From NCBI RefSeq assembly GCF_965205175.1, contig NZ_OZ242038.1, forward strand, positions 2,356,001 to 2,420,000: 64,000 bases of DNA. Direction: 5' to 3'. Positions 17,695 through 26,813 of this stretch are shown piece by piece. Each line of letters begins with the position of its first letter. Position 1 is the stretch's first letter. The notes under the pieces were generated by a model, which was not told where the DNA came from, made no database searches, and was given only the letters and a program-made list of their open reading frames with translations. Source of the DNA: Poriferisodalis sp965205175. GTDB lineage: Bacteria; Actinomycetota; Acidimicrobiia; Acidimicrobiales; Poriferisodalaceae. The translations under genes and the position numbers were made by a program.

Positions 17695-18882
17695 CTACAG
17701 GCCCATGTTGATCCACAGCGTGCGCAGCAGGAGCCGGCCCGGCTCGGTGACCGCCGCTATGACGCCGATGGTGATGAGCGCTGAGACGATCAGCATGGCC
17801 ATGTCGCGCTTGCGCACCTGGGTGCGGTACAGGCGGCTCACGCCCTTCGCGTCCACGAGCGCAGAGGACACCTGCATTCGCGTCAGGAACGTGGACGCCA
17901 TGCCTCGACGGCCCTTGTCGAAGAAGTCGACCATCGACGTGTGCGAGCCGACTTGGACGATCTGCTCGGCTCGCTGCTCGAACGCCAGCCGCAGGGCAAG
18001 GTCTTCGCTGGTCCCTGGTGCGGCGATGACGTCGTAGCTCAAGCCCGCGTCGTCGAGGCGGGTCGCCCCCGGCGCGCCGCCTTCGGGATAGCCGTGTACG
18101 ATGAGCTGCGCTCCGCACCCGAGGGCTTGCGGCGACGCGGAGTCGAAGTCGCCGATGATGATGTGCGGAACGAGCCCGGCTTCGAGCAGCGCATCGGCGC
18201 CTCCGTCCACGCCGATGATGACCGGCCGCATGTCCGACATGTAGCCCGAACGGCGCAGCGCCGCCAGATCCTCCCGGTAGTCGATGCCGCGCACCACCAC
18301 CAGCACGTGGCGCCGACGCACCTCGTGGCGCAGCGGCGGAACCTCCAGTTCCTCAGTCAGGATCTGCGGCTCGTCCTGCAGGTACTCGAGCGTGTTGCGG
18401 GCAAAGCTCCCGAGCTCGCTGCGCACCGCGACGCGCGCCGACTCCAGCACACCCTCGAAATACTGAGCGTCCCGGCGGTGACCGCTTCCTACCGACTGTT
18501 CGCCCTGTTCGCCGCGTAGCAGCTCATCGCCGACCACGGCGATCTCCTCGCCGTCTTCCAGCGATGCGAACACCTCCTCGCCGATGTCGTCGAGCACCGG
18601 CACGCCCGCCTGCGCGAGGGTGAGGCCACCCAGCGCCGGGTACCGACCGGTCATCGTCGGCGCCGCGTTGACCACCGCGATCGCTCCGGCTGCCAGCAGT
18701 CCGTCGGCGGCGACACGGTCGAGATCGGCGTGGTGAATCACCGCTATCTCGCCGCGCTCGAGGCGCCGGATCAGATTCTTGGTGCGACGATCCACGCGGC
18801 AGCGTCCCGAGAACTCCGCGCGGCCGCCACGCCGTGGGCGACGCGGGTGCTGACCGATCCGCCATCGGCGCGCGCCGGACAT
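17695..18882 (-). CDS. steA: SteA, cytokinetic-ring/septation protein with TPK-like domain
   Basis: A 395-residue protein matching actinobacterial SteA (the mycobacterial Rv1697 type). Its middle holds a thiamine-pyrophosphokinase-like fold with IIGDFDS (about 242-248), preceded by VIIGVDGGADALLEAG. The C-terminus has one membrane segment (MAMLIVSALITIGVIAAV) and ends WINMGL. In corynebacteria SteA acts with SteB at the division site and influences cell-wall hydrolysis. The ATG at 18882 follows the recN stop by 2 bases. Despite the TPK-like motif, kinase activity on thiamine is not expected. Confidence 0.88.
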   Translation of the reverse strand: MSGARRWRIGQHPRRPRRGGRAEFSGRCRVDRRTKNLIRRLERGEIAVIHHADLDRVAADGLLAAGAIAVVNAAPTMTGRYPALGGLTLAQAGVPVLDDIGEEVFASLEDGEEIAVVGDELLRGEQGEQSVGSGHRRDAQYFEGVLESARVAVRSELGSFARNTLEYLQDEPQILTEELEVPPLRHEVRRRHVLVVVRGIDYREDLAALRRSGYMSDMRPVIIGVDGGADALLEAGLVPHIIIGDFDSASPQALGCGAQLIVHGYPEGGAPGATRLDDAGLSYDVIAAPGTSEDLALRLAFEQRAEQIVQVGSHTSMVDFFDKGRRGMASTFLTRMQVSSALVDAKGVSRLYRTQVRKRDMAMLIVSALITIGVIAAVTEPGRLLLRTLWINMGL

Positions 18883-18884
18883 GA

Positions 18885-20498
18885 TCACGCGCAGACGCTG
18901 CCACGCGCAGGGCCGGGCGCCGACGCGGCCACCTCCAGCAGTTCGCTGGCGTGCTGGCGTCCGCTCGCCCAAGCCGGCCGGCCTGCGAGCATCCGTGCCA
19001 GCTCGCTGATGCGATCCTCCCCCGTCACCGCACGCAGGTCCGACGCCACCGCCTCTCCGTCGTCGGTCTTGTGGACGGCGACATGGGACTGCGCGAATGC
19101 CGCCACCTGAGCGAGATGCGTGACGACCAGCACCTGATGGTGCTGCGCCACCGAGGCCAGCGCCCGGCCGACGGCCACGGCAGTCTCGCCGCCGATTCCG
19201 GCATCGACCTCGTCGAACACCAAGGTCGGCGGCCCCTCGGTCAGCACCAGCCGCAGCGCCAGCATCACCCGTGCAAGCTCGCCGCCTGAGGCGACCTTGG
19301 CCAGCGGACCCGGCTGGGCGCCTCGGTTCGCGCTGAACAGCAGCTCGACGCGATCGCTCGGCGCCTCGCCGGAGACGCTGACCTCCAGCGTGCTGCCGGC
19401 CAGTGCCAGCGATGTCAGTCGCTCCTGTACCGCAGCAGCGAGGCTCGGTGCAGCGGCGCGGCGTGCTGCTGCTACGACCTCGGCCTCGGCTTGCACGCGT
19501 CGCTGCGCAGCGTCGATGCCTTCCTCCAGCTCAGCGGCGAGTTCGGCGTGGCGCTCCAGCTGTGCGAGACGCTGCGCAGCCCGGGCGCCGAACGACGAGA
19601 CGTCGCTGAGCGAGTCGCCGTACTTGCGAGTCAGCTCACGCAGCAGCTGGTGCCGTGCCCGCAGCTGGGCCAATGCCGCCGGATCGTCCTCGATGGTCTC
19701 AAGCACGCCCCTCAGCTGCGCAACGATGTCGTCGCACTCTGCGGCCGCTGCACGAAGACGGTCGCTGACGGGAGCAAACGCCCTGCGGTTGCTCAGCATG
19801 GCCGCTGCGCTGCCCAGCTGGTCGATCGCGCCGTCGTCGCCGGCGAGCGCATGGCGCGCCGCGTGACCGTCGCTGAGATGGGCTGCAGCGTCGGCCAGCA
19901 GATCCTCGCGTTCGGCGATCCAGCGCAGCTCGTCCGGGTCGTCGAGCCGTGCCGCGCAGATTTCGTCGACTTGGTAGCGCAGGAGGTCGATCTCTTGTGC
20001 CCTGGCGCGGGCATCGCCCCCGAGTGCGCCCAGCTGGTCAGCGAGCGCCCGCAGCTCGTCACGCGCCGCGTGCCATGGACGCGTATCGATGCCGCCCCAG
20101 CGGTCCAGCGCTTCACGCTGGGTGCGTGAGCGCAGCAGCGACTGATGCTGATGCTGCCCGTGCAGGTCGACGAGCTCTGACCCGAGCGTTGCCAGCTCGC
20201 CGGCCGAGGCCATGGCGCCGTCCACGTAGGCACGGCTGCGGCCGGCGGCGGGCACCACACGGCGCAGCACGCGCTCGCTGCCGCCGCCGATCACGAATCT
20301 GCCCTCGACCACCGCCTCGACTGCGCCGGCGCGCACCATCGCCGGATCGGCTCGCCCGCCCATCAGCAGCTGCACTGCCTGCACCACGAGCGTCTTGCCG
20401 GCACCGGTCTCGCCGGTCAGGGCCGTCATGCCTTCGCCGAGCACCAGACCGGCTTGGCTGATGACACCGAGATCGCGCACCGCAAGCTCGACGAGCAT
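18885..20498 (-). CDS. recN: DNA repair protein RecN
   Basis: SMC-like ATPase acting early in double-strand break repair. Walker A is GETGAGKT (29-36), the ABC signature region reads KVASGGELARVMLALRLVL, and Walker B is LVFDEVDAGIGG, followed by QVLVVTHLAQVAAFA. The centre is predicted coiled coil rich in Ala, Arg, Glu and Leu. At 537 residues it is slightly short for the family. Its ATG shares one base with the nadK stop (TGATG), and the recN-steA gap is 2 bases. Confidence 0.95.
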   Translation of the reverse strand: MLVELAVRDLGVISQAGLVLGEGMTALTGETGAGKTLVVQAVQLLMGGRADPAMVRAGAVEAVVEGRFVIGGGSERVLRRVVPAAGRSRAYVDGAMASAGELATLGSELVDLHGQHQHQSLLRSRTQREALDRWGGIDTRPWHAARDELRALADQLGALGGDARARAQEIDLLRYQVDEICAARLDDPDELRWIAEREDLLADAAAHLSDGHAARHALAGDDGAIDQLGSAAAMLSNRRAFAPVSDRLRAAAAECDDIVAQLRGVLETIEDDPAALAQLRARHQLLRELTRKYGDSLSDVSSFGARAAQRLAQLERHAELAAELEEGIDAAQRRVQAEAEVVAAARRAAAPSLAAAVQERLTSLALAGSTLEVSVSGEAPSDRVELLFSANRGAQPGPLAKVASGGELARVMLALRLVLTEGPPTLVFDEVDAGIGGETAVAVGRALASVAQHHQVLVVTHLAQVAAFAQSHVAVHKTDDGEAVASDLRAVTGEDRISELARMLAGRPAWASGRQHASELLEVAASAPGPARGSVCA

Positions 20499-21394
20499 CA
20501 GCGGTCCTTGAGGCCGAACTTGTGCTTCAGCACGCGATGAAAGCTGTCGCCGCCGGCGGTGACGAACCGCGCGTCGTACGGGGCACGGGTCACGACCAGC
20601 TCGTCGCCGGTCGTCAGCATCGCCGCCGAGCGCCCGTCCACTGCGACCAGCGCCGGCCTCTCGCTGACGACGCGGATGCCGATCTCGGTGTCGGGCGCCA
20701 ACAGCAGCGACCGATCGAACAGCATGTGGGGCGCGACGGGCGTGAGCTGCAACGAAGAGTGCGTCGGAGCGACGATCGCACCGCCGGCCGAGAGGCTGTA
20801 GGCGGTGGAGCCCGTCGGTGTGGAGGTGATGAGCCCGTCGGCCGCATACGTCGCGAAGACGTCGCCGTCCAGCCATACCTCCAGCCGGACGGTGTGGCCG
20901 AGATCGCGCTTCTCGAGCACGACCTCGTTCAGTCCCGTCCAGGTGCGCGTGCCGCGGGCATCGCTTCGGGCGTCGGCGTGGCGCTCGCGCTCGTCGCTGT
21001 CCGCGCGTCGGCGCACCCGTGCGCTGACCATCATCCGCTCCGAGATGCGAAGGGACCCGCGCAGCGCCGCCGCCACCGTCTCGATCATCTGCGTCGGCTC
21101 GAACTCGGTCAAGTACCCGAGGTGGCCGACGTTGACGCCCAGCACCGGCACACCGCCGGCCGCGACCAGATCGACAGCGCGAAGCATGGTGCCGTCGCCG
21201 CCGACGCTGACGGCGAGGTCCGGCACCGCGCGCCCCGCATGGTCGCAGGCGAGATCCGCACGGTCGATGGCCGCGGCCTCGGCGCCGCCCATGCTCGCGG
21301 CGTGACCTTCGGCTTCGAGCCAGGCCGCCAGCAGCTTCGACGCGGCCAGCGCCTCTGCGCGCTCGGCATGGGCGACGATCAGCACCGTGCTCAT
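20498..21394 (-). CDS. nadK: NAD kinase
   Basis: Phosphorylates NAD to NADP using ATP or polyphosphate. The catalytic GGDGT is at 65-69 (SVGGDGTMLRAV), followed by GVNVGHLGYLTEFEP and STPTGSTAYSLSAGGAIV. An Arg/Asp-rich insert (RRRADSDERERHADARSDAR) interrupts the middle. At 298 residues it is normal. Start ATG overlaps the tlyA stop (ATGA) and the stop overlaps recN, so tlyA-nadK-recN-steA reads as one coupled unit, as in mycobacteria. Confidence 0.95.
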   Translation of the reverse strand: MSTVLIVAHAERAEALAASKLLAAWLEAEGHAASMGGAEAAAIDRADLACDHAGRAVPDLAVSVGGDGTMLRAVDLVAAGGVPVLGVNVGHLGYLTEFEPTQMIETVAAALRGSLRISERMMVSARVRRRADSDERERHADARSDARGTRTWTGLNEVVLEKRDLGHTVRLEVWLDGDVFATYAADGLITSTPTGSTAYSLSAGGAIVAPTHSSLQLTPVAPHMLFDRSLLLAPDTEIGIRVVSERPALVAVDGRSAAMLTTGDELVVTRAPYDARFVTAGGDSFHRVLKHKFGLKDR

Positions 21395-22299
21395 CGGCTG
21401 GCGCCGCTGATGCTGTTCGCGGCGAGTTTCGCGCCGGTCTCGATCGCCTTCTCGACAGCGCCGGCGAGATCGAACGAACGCGAGCCGTCGGGCAGCGGGC
21501 ACTCGTGCGCTCCCGTGCTGTGAACGCTGTCGACGCTGTCGGCGCTCTCGGCGCGGTCGATGCGACGACAGTGCGCGAAGAACTCCACGTTGCCCGCGGT
21601 GCCTCGCAGTGACGAAGCCGCGACGCCAACAGGCACGAGTCCGTTGCAGGCTGCGCTGGCAGTCACGTCGCTGAGCACGCGTCGCCACACGTCCCGATCC
21701 CGCACGACGCCCTTGCCGCGTGAGACTTCGCGTCGTCCCGCTTCGAACTGCGGCTTGACGAGCAGCACGGCATGCCCGCCGAGTGCCGTACACGCAGCGA
21801 AGTTCGCCATCATCGTTCGCAGCGAGATGAACGACACATCGGCGGTCAAGATGTCCGCAGCGCCGCCGAGATCAGCCGGCCCGAGGTACCGCGCATTGCA
21901 GCGCTCCCGCACGGTGACCCGCGAATCGGCGCGCAGCCGTGCGTCCAGTTGGCCCCAGCCCACATCCACGGCGATGACCTCGGCCGCGCCCCGCTGCAGC
22001 AGGCAGTCCACGAATCCACCGGTCGAGGCACCGACGTCGACGGCGCGTCGACCGGCCGGGGCCACCCCGAGCTCGTCCAATGCCGCGTCCAGCTTGTCGC
22101 CGCCGCGCGACACGAATCGTGTCGGCTCGCCGCAGACATGCACGGCCTCTGCGGCCGAGACCATGCGCGAGGGCTTCAGCGCCACCGAACCGCCCACCAG
22201 CACCTGCCCGACGGAGACGAGCGAGCGAGCAGACGAGCGAGACGACGCAAGACCACGACGTACCAGCTCGTGGTCGAGGCGTCGTCGGACGGCCGTCAT
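21391..22299 (-). CDS. tlyA: TlyA family rRNA 2'-O-methyltransferase / hemolysin-like protein
   Basis: An N-terminal S4 domain (LDHELVRRGLASSRSSARSL, VLVGGSVALKP) is joined to a FtsJ-type methyltransferase with VDVGASTGGFVDCLLQ (about 85-100) and LLVKPQFEAGR. Mycobacterial TlyA methylates 16S and 23S rRNA and affects capreomycin susceptibility. A Ser/Asp-rich insert (RAESADSVDSVHS) sits near the C-terminus and is a short tandem repeat. ATG at 22299 is chosen as the start of the S4 domain. Confidence 0.93.
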   Translation of the reverse strand: MTAVRRRLDHELVRRGLASSRSSARSLVSVGQVLVGGSVALKPSRMVSAAEAVHVCGEPTRFVSRGGDKLDAALDELGVAPAGRRAVDVGASTGGFVDCLLQRGAAEVIAVDVGWGQLDARLRADSRVTVRERCNARYLGPADLGGAADILTADVSFISLRTMMANFAACTALGGHAVLLVKPQFEAGRREVSRGKGVVRDRDVWRRVLSDVTASAACNGLVPVGVAASSLRGTAGNVEFFAHCRRIDRAESADSVDSVHSTGAHECPLPDGSRSFDLAGAVEKAIETGAKLAANSISGASR

Positions 22300-22363
22300 G
22301 CAGCCGAACGTACCAGCGCGCCCAAGGTCTGCTTCGGTCGAATCCGACGGAGGCGATGCTCGA

Positions 22364-23383
22364 TCAGACGCGCCAGGTGCCGCGTGAACGCAGCAGCTGG
22401 GAGATGTCAGCGGCACCTTGCTTGTGCTGTGCCGCTGCCAGCTGTCGCGTGGCGGCCATGGCGTACTCGCTGCGCCGCACCGCACGAAACACCCCGATGG
22501 GCGTCGGCTCGAACGGCCCCCGTGCGAGGCGGGCCAGCATGAACGCGGTCGAGGGATCGTGCTTGGTTTCGTCGTGGACGAGCACGTCGTCACTGTTCAC
22601 CTCGACAGTGTGGACGACTCGCGCGCAGCCGGATTCGTCGATGACGCAGAACTCGCCGTCAGCCCCGAATCGAATGGGCTCGCCGTGCCGCAACGGGATG
22701 AGGTTGGCATCGCGGTGCTGCTTCTTGGTGACTCCCTCGAATGCGCCGTCATTGAAGACGTTGCAGTTCTGGAACACTTCCACGAAAGCAGCGCCGTCGT
22801 GGGCGTGCGCTCGCCGGAACGTCTCCATCATGTGCTGACGATCCATGTCGTGTGTGCGCGCGACGAACGACGCTTCTGCGCCGAGCGCCACCGCCAGCGG
22901 GTTGAACGGGGCGTCGAGCGAGCCCATCGGCGAGCTCTTGGTGACCTTGCCGATCTCGCTGGTGGGGCTGAACTGGCCCTTGGTCAATCCGTAGATCTGA
23001 TTGTTGAACAGCAGCACCTTGATCTTCACGTTGCGACGCAGCGCGTGGATGAGGTGATTGCCGCCGATCGACAGCATGTCGCCGTCGCCGCCGATCACCC
23101 AGACGTCGAGCTCCGGCCGGGCCATCGCCAAGCCGGTGGCGATGGCCGGCGCACGGCCATGGATTCCGTGTATGCCGTAGGTGTTCATGTAGTACGGGAA
23201 CCGTGCGGCGCAGCCGATGCCGGACACGAAGACCGTGTTGTGCGGCTCGGTGCCCAGGCTCGGCATCAGCATCCGCATGGCAGTGAGGATGGAGTAGTCG
23301 CCGCAGCCCGGACACCAGCGGACCTCCTGGTCGGAGGCCCAGTCTGCGGGCTGCGTGGTCGGCGTGATGGACGTATCGGTCAT
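22364..23383 (-). CDS. korB: 2-oxoglutarate:ferredoxin oxidoreductase, beta subunit
   Basis: TPP-binding subunit of a CoA-dependent 2-oxoacid:ferredoxin oxidoreductase that interconverts 2-oxoglutarate and succinyl-CoA. WCPGCGDYS (Cys24, Cys27) begins the iron-sulfur region. The thiamine motif is GGDGDMLSIGGNHLIH, followed by NNQIYGLTKGQ, diagnostic of KorB. At 339 residues it matches actinobacterial KorB. It lies 107 bp downstream of korA, forming a two-subunit enzyme. The electron acceptor ferredoxin is not encoded nearby. Confidence 0.93.
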   Translation of the reverse strand: MTDTSITPTTQPADWASDQEVRWCPGCGDYSILTAMRMLMPSLGTEPHNTVFVSGIGCAARFPYYMNTYGIHGIHGRAPAIATGLAMARPELDVWVIGGDGDMLSIGGNHLIHALRRNVKIKVLLFNNQIYGLTKGQFSPTSEIGKVTKSSPMGSLDAPFNPLAVALGAEASFVARTHDMDRQHMMETFRRAHAHDGAAFVEVFQNCNVFNDGAFEGVTKKQHRDANLIPLRHGEPIRFGADGEFCVIDESGCARVVHTVEVNSDDVLVHDETKHDPSTAFMLARLARGPFEPTPIGVFRAVRRSEYAMAATRQLAAAQHKQGAADISQLLRSRGTWRV

Positions 23384-23490
23384 GGTGGGCTTCGTCTCTC
23401 TGATTGCTCGCTGGGTGTACTCGCAGGGTGCGGGTGAGCTGGGTCTTCGATGGCTGAACGGATAGCTGAACGTGCAAGCGGCGCCGGCGC

Positions 23491-25371
23491 TCAGGCGCGG
23501 GCCAGCTCCTCAAGGCGCCTGCGGACAGCAGCGGTCACTTCCCCGGTCGTGAACGGCACCCCGTCGATCTTGCCGACGTGCTCGACGTCGATCAGGTACT
23601 TCGCTCGCACCAGATCGCAGAGCTGACCCTTGTTCATCTCCGGGCACAGGACGGCTCGGTAGCGCCGCAGCACCTCGCCGAGGTTGCCTGGCAGCGGATG
23701 GAGGTGACGCAGGTGTACATGGGCAATCGCAAAGCCTGCCTCGCGCAGACGTCCCGCAGCAGCGTCGATGGCACCCCAAGTGGAGCCCCAGCCCAGCACC
23801 GCCAAGTCGGCGTCGAGGTCGCCGTCGACCTCGACGTCGGGTACGTCCACACCGTCGATCTTGGCCTGTCGCAGGTCGATCATCAGCTGATGATTGTCGG
23901 GCTCGTAGGAGATATTGCCGGTTCGGTCCTCTTTTTCGATGCCACCGACGCGGTGCATCAACCCGGGTGTGCCCGGAATGGCCCACGGGCGGGCGAGCGT
24001 GTCAGGATCGCGCAGATAGGGCAAGAAGATGCCGTCGCCGTCTTCGTTGGTGCCGTTGAAGTCGGTCGCGAACTCGACGCCGATATCCGGCAGATCGTCG
24101 ACCTCAGGCAGCAGCCACGGCTCGGAGCTGTTCGCCAAGTAGCCGTCTGAGAGCACGACGACGGGCGTCCGGTACTTCAGCGCGAGGCGAGAGGCCTCGA
24201 TGGCTACGTCGAAGCAGTCGGCGGGGCTGCGCGGGGCCACGACAGGCAGCGGCGACTCGGAATGGCGACCGTAGATGGCCATCATCAAGTCGGCCTGCTC
24301 AGGTTTCGTCGGCAAGCCGGTGGACGGTCCGCCCCGCTGGATGTCCAGCACCACCAACGGGAGCTCCAGACTGACGGCCAGACTGAGCGTCTCGCCCTTC
24401 AGCGCCAAACCGGGCCCGGACGTCGAGGTGAAGGCGAGCGCTCCGCCGAAGGCCGCTCCGACCGCCGACGCTGCTGCGGCGATCTCGTCTTCGGCTTGAA
24501 ACGTCCGCACGCCGAAGTTCTTCTTCAGCGACATTTCATGCAAGATGTCCGAGGCCGGGGTGATGGGATACGAGCCGAGGAAGACCGGCAGCCGCGCAAG
24601 CTGGCCGGCCACGACACAGCCCCACGCCAGTGCCGTGTTGCCGTTCACATTGGTGTACTCGCCGGGTGCCAGCGGTGCCGGCTTCACCTCGTAATGAGCC
24701 TCGAAAATCTCAGCTGTCTCACCGAAGTTGTAGCCTGCCTTGAATGCCGCCGTGTTGGCGTTGATGACTTGTTCGCGGCCGCGAAACTTGGTATTGATGA
24801 ACTCCAGCGTCGGTTCGACCGGCCGGGTGTACATCCACGAAATCAGACCCAGAGCGAAGAAGTTCTTGGAGCGTTCTGCGTCGCGCGGCTTGACGCCATG
24901 CTCGGCGACGGCATCGCGAGTGATCTGGCTCATCGGCACCGGATATGAGCGGTAGTCGTCCAGCGTGCCGTCGTCCAGCGGATTGCTGGAATACCCGGCC
25001 TTCTCCAAGTTACGATCGTTGAACGCATCGGTATTGATGATCAGTGCGCCACCTTGCGCGAGGTTGTGCAGCTGAGCCTTCAGCGCTGCTGGGTTCATCG
25101 CCACCAGCACCGTCGGCGCATCACCGGGCGTCGTGATGTCGAAGTCCGAGATGCGCACTTGGAACGCCGAGACGCCGGCCAGCGTCCCTTGCGGGGCGCG
25201 GATTTCAGCGGGGAACTCCGGCAGCGTGGAGAGATCGTTGCCGAGCGCGGCAGAGATGCTCGTGAACTGGTCGCCGGTGAGCTGCATTCCGTCGCCGGAG
25301 TCGCCGGCGAAGCGAATGATGACCTCGTCAATTTCTTGCAACGGCAGTTCACGCACTGCGGTGTCGGTCAC
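23491..25371 (-). CDS. korA: 2-oxoglutarate:ferredoxin oxidoreductase, alpha subunit (gamma-alpha fusion)
   Basis: Partner of KorB. The N-terminal gamma domain (RFAGDSGDGMQLTGDQF, residues 20-36, to about 200) is fused to the alpha domain, which has YPITPASDILHEM, STSGPGLALKGE and DIQRGGPSTGLPTK. The C-terminal domain contains LGWGSTWGAIDAAAGRL and HLRHLHPLPGNLGEVL. At 626 residues it is full length. The GTG start at 25371 is backed by a good AAGGAG 6 bases upstream, the clearest Shine-Dalgarno in this unit. Its presence suggests the TCA step runs through ferredoxin, possibly beside or in place of 2-oxoglutarate dehydrogenase. Confidence 0.94.
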   Translation of the reverse strand: MTDTAVRELPLQEIDEVIIRFAGDSGDGMQLTGDQFTSISAALGNDLSTLPEFPAEIRAPQGTLAGVSAFQVRISDFDITTPGDAPTVLVAMNPAALKAQLHNLAQGGALIINTDAFNDRNLEKAGYSSNPLDDGTLDDYRSYPVPMSQITRDAVAEHGVKPRDAERSKNFFALGLISWMYTRPVEPTLEFINTKFRGREQVINANTAAFKAGYNFGETAEIFEAHYEVKPAPLAPGEYTNVNGNTALAWGCVVAGQLARLPVFLGSYPITPASDILHEMSLKKNFGVRTFQAEDEIAAAASAVGAAFGGALAFTSTSGPGLALKGETLSLAVSLELPLVVLDIQRGGPSTGLPTKPEQADLMMAIYGRHSESPLPVVAPRSPADCFDVAIEASRLALKYRTPVVVLSDGYLANSSEPWLLPEVDDLPDIGVEFATDFNGTNEDGDGIFLPYLRDPDTLARPWAIPGTPGLMHRVGGIEKEDRTGNISYEPDNHQLMIDLRQAKIDGVDVPDVEVDGDLDADLAVLGWGSTWGAIDAAAGRLREAGFAIAHVHLRHLHPLPGNLGEVLRRYRAVLCPEMNKGQLCDLVRAKYLIDVEHVGKIDGVPFTTGEVTAAVRRRLEELARA

Positions 25372-25500
25372 GGTGTCTCCTTGAGGGACGTACTTGGCGG
25401 GAGTCGGAGATGGAAGTCGGATTCTGGCTGGTCGGGCCTGGGCAATCGAGCGGTGTCAATCGAGTCTGGGCAATCACATCGTGTCACGGTGGCTCACGCC

Positions 25501-26571
25501 TCAGGCGATGGTCACTGCCGGGTCCAAGTACACATCCTGGATGGCACCGAGAAGTTCGATGCCCTCGGTCATCGGCCGCTGGAACGCCTTGCGTCCCGAG
25601 ATCAGTCCGATGCCACCCGCACGCTTGTTGATCACCGCCGTGGTGACCGCTTCTGTCACGTCGGCGGCACCCGAACTCGCGCCGCCGGAGTTGATGAGCC
25701 CGACGCGTCCCAAGTAGCAATTCGCTACTTGCCAGCGGCAGAGGTCCACCGGATGAGCCGACGTCAGGCGCTCGTACACGCCGGGGTGGGTCTTGCCGAA
25801 GCCGGGCACGGCCACGAACGCGCCATTGTTCTCTGGCAGCTTCTGCTTGATGATGTCCGCTTCGATCGTGACGCCGATGTGATTGGCTTGCCCTGTCGCA
25901 TCTGCTGCGACATGGTAGTCGACGCCACCCGCTTCGCCCGAGAGGTCGAAGGCGGAGTTGCGCAGGTAGCACCACAGCACAGTGAACATTCCCAAGCGGT
26001 GCGCCTCCTCGAACGCAGCAGCGACCTCGGTGATCTGGCGACCGCTGCTCGCCGAGCCGAAGTAGACGGTGGCGCCGACGCCGGCCGCGCCGAGTTCGTG
26101 TGCTCGCTCGACCGAGCCGAACATGATCTGGTCGTAGCTCGTCGGGTAGGTCAGCAGTTCGTTGTGGTTGAGCTTGACGATGAACGGGATGCGGTGCGCG
26201 TAACGACGCGAGACCGCTCCGAGCACCCCGAAGGTGGTGGCAACGGCGTTGCAGCCGCCCTCGATGGCCAACTGCACGATCGACGCCGGGTCGAAGTAGA
26301 CGGGGTTGGGCGCGAACGACGCCGCACCGCTGTGCTCGATGCCTTGGTCGACGGGCAGGATCGACACGTAGCCGCTGCCGCCGAGGCGGCCGTGATCGAA
26401 CAGGGACTGCAGATTCCGCATGACCTGCGGCGAGCGGTCGGTCTCGGCGACCACATCGGTGACGAAGTCAGGTCCTGGCAGCGTGAGCAGATCCCGCCCG
26501 ATGCCGTCGCAGGTGTGCTCGAGCAGGTACGACGCCCGCTCGCCCAGGATGCGGGCGATGTCAGCAGTCAC
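25501..26571 (-). CDS. class I fructose-bisphosphate aldolase (FbaB/DhnA type)
   Basis: Schiff-base aldolase of glycolysis and gluconeogenesis. ILPVDQGIEHSG and the lysine-containing strands PFIVKLNHNELL and IIKQKLPENN are typical of the DhnA-type family. The C-terminal phosphate-binding part reads NSGGASSG and GGIGLISGRKAFQRP. At 356 residues it is normal for the bacterial class I group. GTG start at 26571. It is first of the minus-strand metabolic genes before korA, with 129 bp between. A different aldol substrate cannot be excluded. Confidence 0.88.
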   Translation of the reverse strand: MTADIARILGERASYLLEHTCDGIGRDLLTLPGPDFVTDVVAETDRSPQVMRNLQSLFDHGRLGGSGYVSILPVDQGIEHSGAASFAPNPVYFDPASIVQLAIEGGCNAVATTFGVLGAVSRRYAHRIPFIVKLNHNELLTYPTSYDQIMFGSVERAHELGAAGVGATVYFGSASSGRQITEVAAAFEEAHRLGMFTVLWCYLRNSAFDLSGEAGGVDYHVAADATGQANHIGVTIEADIIKQKLPENNGAFVAVPGFGKTHPGVYERLTSAHPVDLCRWQVANCYLGRVGLINSGGASSGAADVTEAVTTAVINKRAGGIGLISGRKAFQRPMTEGIELLGAIQDVYLDPAVTIA

Positions 26572-26813
26572 GGTCAGCCGCCACAGTCAACAGGCCACCG
26601 TCAACAGGCATCGTCAACAGCCACACTCAACAGCACCGATGAACGCACGGCCACATGAGATGCACATGCTATCCCTGCTCGGTCTGCAACATGCCCATTG
26701 CGCCGGAGCTGACTGCGTCAGGGCTGCGTGGGTCCGGTCTGGCTGCGTCAGGCGGCGATGCGCTGTCGTCGCGCACGCATCAGTGGTCAGCTCTGCGGGT
26801 CAGCTTCTGCGGG

